In this document: one piece after another, positions 61,766-64,000 of the stretch | Position numbering within the stretch: the stretch's first letter is position 1 | Layout of the letters: each line of letters begins with the position of its first letter | Assembly (NCBI RefSeq): GCF_000376785.1 | Contig: NZ_AQXX01000132.1 | Span: 1-64,000 of the forward strand | DNA length: 64,000 bases | DNA from: Hahella ganghwensis DSM 17046 | GTDB taxonomy: Bacteria; Pseudomonadota; Gammaproteobacteria; Pseudomonadales; Oleiphilaceae | Direction of reading: 5' to 3' | Position numbers and translations under genes: made by a program | The notes under the pieces: model-generated | Database searches by the model: none | What the model was told of the DNA's origin: nothing | What the model saw: the letters and a program-made list of their open reading frames with translations, nothing else

Positions 61766-62914
61766 GTGGTGAGAGGCATTTTACAGTTGGTCGCGGTTCT
61801 GGGGTTGGGCGTGTTGCTTGGGTGGACCCTGATGAGCGATGCCCAGAAACGATGGTTGAAGCACCAGGCTGGACTGGAAATTCCGGAGCTTCCGGTGGTT
61901 CCAGTGCCTCAGGTTATGGAGCCTCCGTCCATACCGATGACTCTCAATGAGGAAGAAGGGCGCGAGCAACTTGACCTGCAAAGGATCGGAGAGCTGTTTC
62001 AGCAACATTTCAATTGTGTTCGTCCTGAAACCGGGAAAATTACAGAGCAGCCGCGAACGCAGATTTATTCCTGGGTTGATTCCGAGGGACGCAGGCACTT
62101 TTCTGATCAGGCTCCGGAAAAGACCAGGATCGAAGATTTAAGTCAGCAATACGGAGGTGAGTTGGCGTATTTTGATCTCAACATCAGCTCACCGGACGGA
62201 ATTATTGCAACAGGCGTTAGAGATCGCCTGGAGACCGATGTCAGGGCAATTTACCGATACCTGACCAAGGATCTGGGTATTCAGCACATGCGAAAAGTCG
62301 CGTTGAACTTGAAAATCTATGTTGAACCCGGGCACTTTGAAAAATACCGGAACGAGCGGGCACCTGGGCTTTCTGGGGCGGCCGGATTTTATACCACTGA
62401 TGGTAATGAGGCTGTTGTTCTACAACGTTCACCTGCCCATACACTTCGTGTTTCCAGACATGAGGCAACGCATGTCATCGTGGCCGGGCTCTATGGCAGG
62501 ACTCCCATGTGGTTCAACGAAGGCCTGGCAGAGTTCTTCGCTGATTATGAAGCCAAAGCCATGAGTCGTACTCAGGAGATTCCTTTCTGGAGGGCAGAGC
62601 ATTTGAGACAAATGATGGAAGGTGACCGTTTGCCTGATCTGGAAGGCTTTCTGAGAGTGACGCCGATAGAGTGGCGCAATGCCGACCCGGCCACAATGTA
62701 TTCCATGGCCTGGTCTGTTGTGGCATTCCTAATGGCCACTGAGGATGGTCGCGATACTATGGTTAAGGTAATGGATCATCTAAATGAAAATCCCTGTTCG
62801 ACTGTGCCCTCCAAAACCTGGATAGAGGATTATTATGCTGGTGGCTGGGATAAATTCGAGGATGGATGGCACCACTGGCTCAATAAACGGCTTTTAGGAC
62901 TGGCGCGAAAATAA
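61766..62914 (+). CDS. DUF4124-containing protein with gluzincin-like region
   Basis: The GTG-started 382-residue protein has CTGGAGG upstream and a membrane anchor (about 4-24). A DUF4124-like segment IYSWVDSEGRRHFSDQAPEK (about 95-114) is followed by a peptidase-MA-like domain with SRHEATHVIVAGL (HExxH, about 234) and MWFNEGLAEFFADY (downstream Glu ligand). This suggests a membrane-anchored periplasmic metalloprotease, not yet assigned a role. Confidence 0.83.
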   Translation: MVRGILQLVAVLGLGVLLGWTLMSDAQKRWLKHQAGLEIPELPVVPVPQVMEPPSIPMTLNEEEGREQLDLQRIGELFQQHFNCVRPETGKITEQPRTQIYSWVDSEGRRHFSDQAPEKTRIEDLSQQYGGELAYFDLNISSPDGIIATGVRDRLETDVRAIYRYLTKDLGIQHMRKVALNLKIYVEPGHFEKYRNERAPGLSGAAGFYTTDGNEAVVLQRSPAHTLRVSRHEATHVIVAGLYGRTPMWFNEGLAEFFADYEAKAMSRTQEIPFWRAEHLRQMMEGDRLPDLEGFLRVTPIEWRNADPATMYSMAWSVVAFLMATEDGRDTMVKVMDHLNENPCSTVPSKTWIEDYYAGGWDKFEDGWHHWLNKRLLGLARK

Positions 62915-62941
62915 AAAAAATTGAGATCTATGAAATTGATA

Positions 62942-62979
62942 AATAAAAAAAGCCTCGATTCGGAAATCCGGCACGAGGC
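62942..62979 (-). terminator. intrinsic terminator of the candidate small RNA
   Basis: Read on the minus strand, GCCTCG (62979-62974), an inner CGGA/TCCG pair and CGAGGC (62957-62952) fold into one interrupted hairpin and are followed by seven T's (62951-62945), then ATTT. The orientation is opposite to the convergent DUF4124 gene ending at 62914. Confidence 0.85.
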
Positions 62980-63089
62980 ATAAGGCACGAGCGTAGAGGT
63001 AACAGTCATCGTACAGAAAAGTACCCTGACTATCGGTAAAGAAAGTGTCTGAAATGCAAGTCGGTTGCATGTCAGAAACACGATCTTCC
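62945..63089 (-). ncRNA. candidate sigma-54-dependent small RNA
   Basis: On the minus strand, from about 63089, the sequence folds into two strong hairpins before ending in a terminator. Stem 1 pairs 63065-63081 with 63045-63059 around a GUCGG-complement loop, with two small bulges. Stem 2 pairs 63021-63031 with 63004-63014 (outer AGUCA/UGACU, inner GUAC/GUAC). The terminator stem GCCTCG/CGAGGC (62974-62979/62952-62957) is followed by a run of seven T's. No frame within it looks coding. The length would be about 145 nt. NrsZ of Pseudomonas is a known NtrC/sigma-54 RNA of similar architecture; no sequence homology is claimed. Confidence 0.65.
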
Positions 63090-63099
63090 CTTTAGGTAT

Positions 63100-63116
63100 T
63101 GCAGTGCGCGTGCCAA
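63100..63116 (-). promoter_or_regulatory. sigma-54 promoter
   Basis: On the minus strand TTGGCACG (63116-63109), then CGCA, then CTGCA (63104-63100) matches TGGCACG-N4-TTGCA at all but one position. The GG-to-GC distance is the required 12 bases. Transcription would start at about 63089, 12 bases past the GC. This is the only clear sigma-54 site I see in an intergenic part of the window. Confidence 0.8.
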
Positions 63117-63224
63117 GTCTGAAATAATTTTTTAAATTATTGATAAGTAAGAGAATTAACCGGGTTTTATAATCTTCTGAAAGATCCTGAAGAGAAGTCC
63201 TGATGCCCTATTTGCAACCTCTTC

Positions 63225-63239
63225 GCACCAAAAAGGGGC
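63225..63239. promoter_or_regulatory. NtrC-like enhancer site
   Basis: GCACC-AAAAA-GGGGC matches the NtrC palindrome GCACC-N5-GGTGC with one mismatch. It is centred about 143 bp upstream of the predicted start, a normal distance for a sigma-54 enhancer. Only one site is visible; strong NtrC promoters usually have two. Confidence 0.55.
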
Positions 63240-63288
63240 GCTGCAGAGCTGTCATCCGGCGGAGGTGATGGAAAGTTTCTGGCATGAG

Positions 63289-63942
63289 CTACAATCGAAA
63301 TCTCACTCTTTTCCAGAGCCAGCCGGTTAATCCGAAATTTAGGGTCATCATCAATGCAAACCACCACTCGGTGGTATTTTCCCACCGGTCCTTGGCTGGG
63401 TTTTCCTGTGTCAGGGTCGCGCCGAGACTGACCAACCCGACAATCAGGATGCCTGAAAGCAATACCAGCATATAAGTGATTGGAGGGTAATGCTCTGCTT
63501 CAGGGTAATGCTTCAGTGATCGATAAAAAATCATCTGGGCCAGAGCTGTGAAAGTGAAATAGATAATGACTCCGTAGCGTCTCATTAACCGGTAGATATC
63601 ACCTTCGGTTCCCAGATAGGTGGCATAAAGCACCAGAAAGATTGCGCCGGTAACCCCCAGGAAACTGACAATACGCCCATGAGCACGCTGTTTCACCTCG
63701 CGCCGGAGGAAGGCCTGGCATACCTGCCAATAAATTACCATGTAACCGGCACTGAATATCATGCTCGCTTTAAACAGGTAGATAGCATCTGAAACGCGCG
63801 CCGCTTTGCTGATTGAGACACAGCCGTCCCAATAGGGGTTGCACCATGGAATCAGTTGCAGTCCGCTGCTCCATAGCCAGCATCCATGAATGCTGATTAA
63901 GGGAAGAAAACAGATCAGGTACGCAATAGTGGTTGGTTGCAT
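63289..63942 (-). CDS. membrane protein of unknown function
   Basis: The ATG at 63942 (MQPTTIAYLIC) gives 217 residues; 63975 is an alternative start. About six hydrophobic helices are seen. An early periplasmic loop WCNPYWDGCVSISKAAR carries two cysteines and recalls Frag1/DRAM-type membrane proteins. The charged end is KRVRFRL. Its 3' side leads to the sigma-54 element. The substrate or role is unknown. Confidence 0.7.
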   Translation of the reverse strand: MQPTTIAYLICFLPLISIHGCWLWSSGLQLIPWCNPYWDGCVSISKAARVSDAIYLFKASMIFSAGYMVIYWQVCQAFLRREVKQRAHGRIVSFLGVTGAIFLVLYATYLGTEGDIYRLMRRYGVIIYFTFTALAQMIFYRSLKHYPEAEHYPPITYMLVLLSGILIVGLVSLGATLTQENPAKDRWENTTEWWFALMMTLNFGLTGWLWKRVRFRL

Positions 63943-64000
63943 CAGATATGCTCCCCTGACTGGCAGGCCTATCATTAAATAGAACTGGTGACGGCCAGAT

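Noticed and set aside
62833-63081. 82-codon minus-strand frame overlapping the candidate small RNA
   Set aside because: It would run through the RNA hairpins and terminator and into the antisense of the upstream gene, and shows no coding features.

Overview
The window is a chromosomal segment of a gammaproteobacterium carrying the replication origin. Conserved gene order places it near the Pseudomonas/Oceanospirillales/Hahella-type marine lineages: rpmH-oriC-dnaA-dnaN-recF-gyrB, then glyS-glyQ, then def-LysM-dprA-tsaC-hemF-aroE in the order known from Pseudomonas, an aa3-type cytochrome c oxidase cluster, and clade-typical genes (cti, a PA4642-type protein, a yheV-type gene after prlC). The genus cannot be fixed from the sequence alone. 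By eye, base composition is AT-rich around the origin (about 2.3-9.5 kb) and more balanced later.

Layout. 0-0.3 kb: the 3' end of an IS4-type transposase gene, abutting yidC. 0.3-2.8 kb (minus): rpmH, rnpA, yidD, yidC. 2.8-3.66 kb: oriC with several DnaA boxes. 3.66-12 kb (plus): dnaA, dnaN, an ABC1/UbiB-type kinase gene, a marC-family gene, recF with two parS-like sites inside it, and gyrB. 12-20 kb: a GNAT gene, a DJ-1/PfpI gene broken by a 2-nt frameshift, a ribbon-helix-helix gene, the fatty acid cis/trans isomerase gene cti, and a large MscK-type channel gene. 19.9-20.35 kb: a PhoX-like gene remnant joined to a second copy of the 3' end of tRNA-Pro(CGG), with the intact tRNA 50 bp away. 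20.4-24 kb (minus): gmhB, glyS, glyQ. 24.3-28.2 kb: an LpxL/HtrB-like acyltransferase, a large lipoprotein and an alpha/beta hydrolase with a CRP-type site upstream. 28.2-34 kb (minus): def, fmt, rsmB, trkA, trkH. 34.2-41.2 kb (plus): a TsaP-like LysM protein, dprA, tsaC, hemF, aroE, a PomA/PomB-type flagellar stator pair and a PA4642-type gene. 41.3-47.3 kb: hsp20 with an Anr/FNR box and a heat-shock-like promoter, a gamma carbonic anhydrase, prlC-yheV, an unknown gene and a MATE transporter. 47.4-55.9 kb: coxB-coxA-ctaG-coxC and the assembly/heme genes surf1, a thioredoxin-fold-like protein, ctaA and cyoE. 56-64 kb: accessory genes (serine hydrolase, two small unknown proteins, an SMP-30-type protein, a large lipoprotein, a DUF4124/metalloprotease-like protein and a membrane protein).

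How genes work together. The first 12 kb holds replication initiation, the sliding clamp, recombination repair and gyrase beside membrane-protein insertion and RNase P. The cox block encodes a complete copper/heme terminal oxidase together with copper delivery (ctaG), assembly (surf1) and heme A synthesis (cyoE, ctaA). The def-to-aroE block mixes translation maturation, potassium uptake, DNA uptake, tRNA modification, heme and aromatic biosynthesis.

Most of the window is ordinary core genome. The most interesting unlabelled signal is in the 374-bp gap at 62.9-63.3 kb: on the minus strand a well-spaced sigma-54 promoter with an NtrC-like site upstream drives a region of about 145 nt that folds into two strong hairpins and ends in an intrinsic terminator. 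This is a candidate nitrogen-regulated small RNA. Other notable points are two perfect CRP/Vfr-type palindromes, a perfect Anr/FNR box before hsp20, the tRNA-Pro 3'-end duplication, and the parS-like pair in recF.
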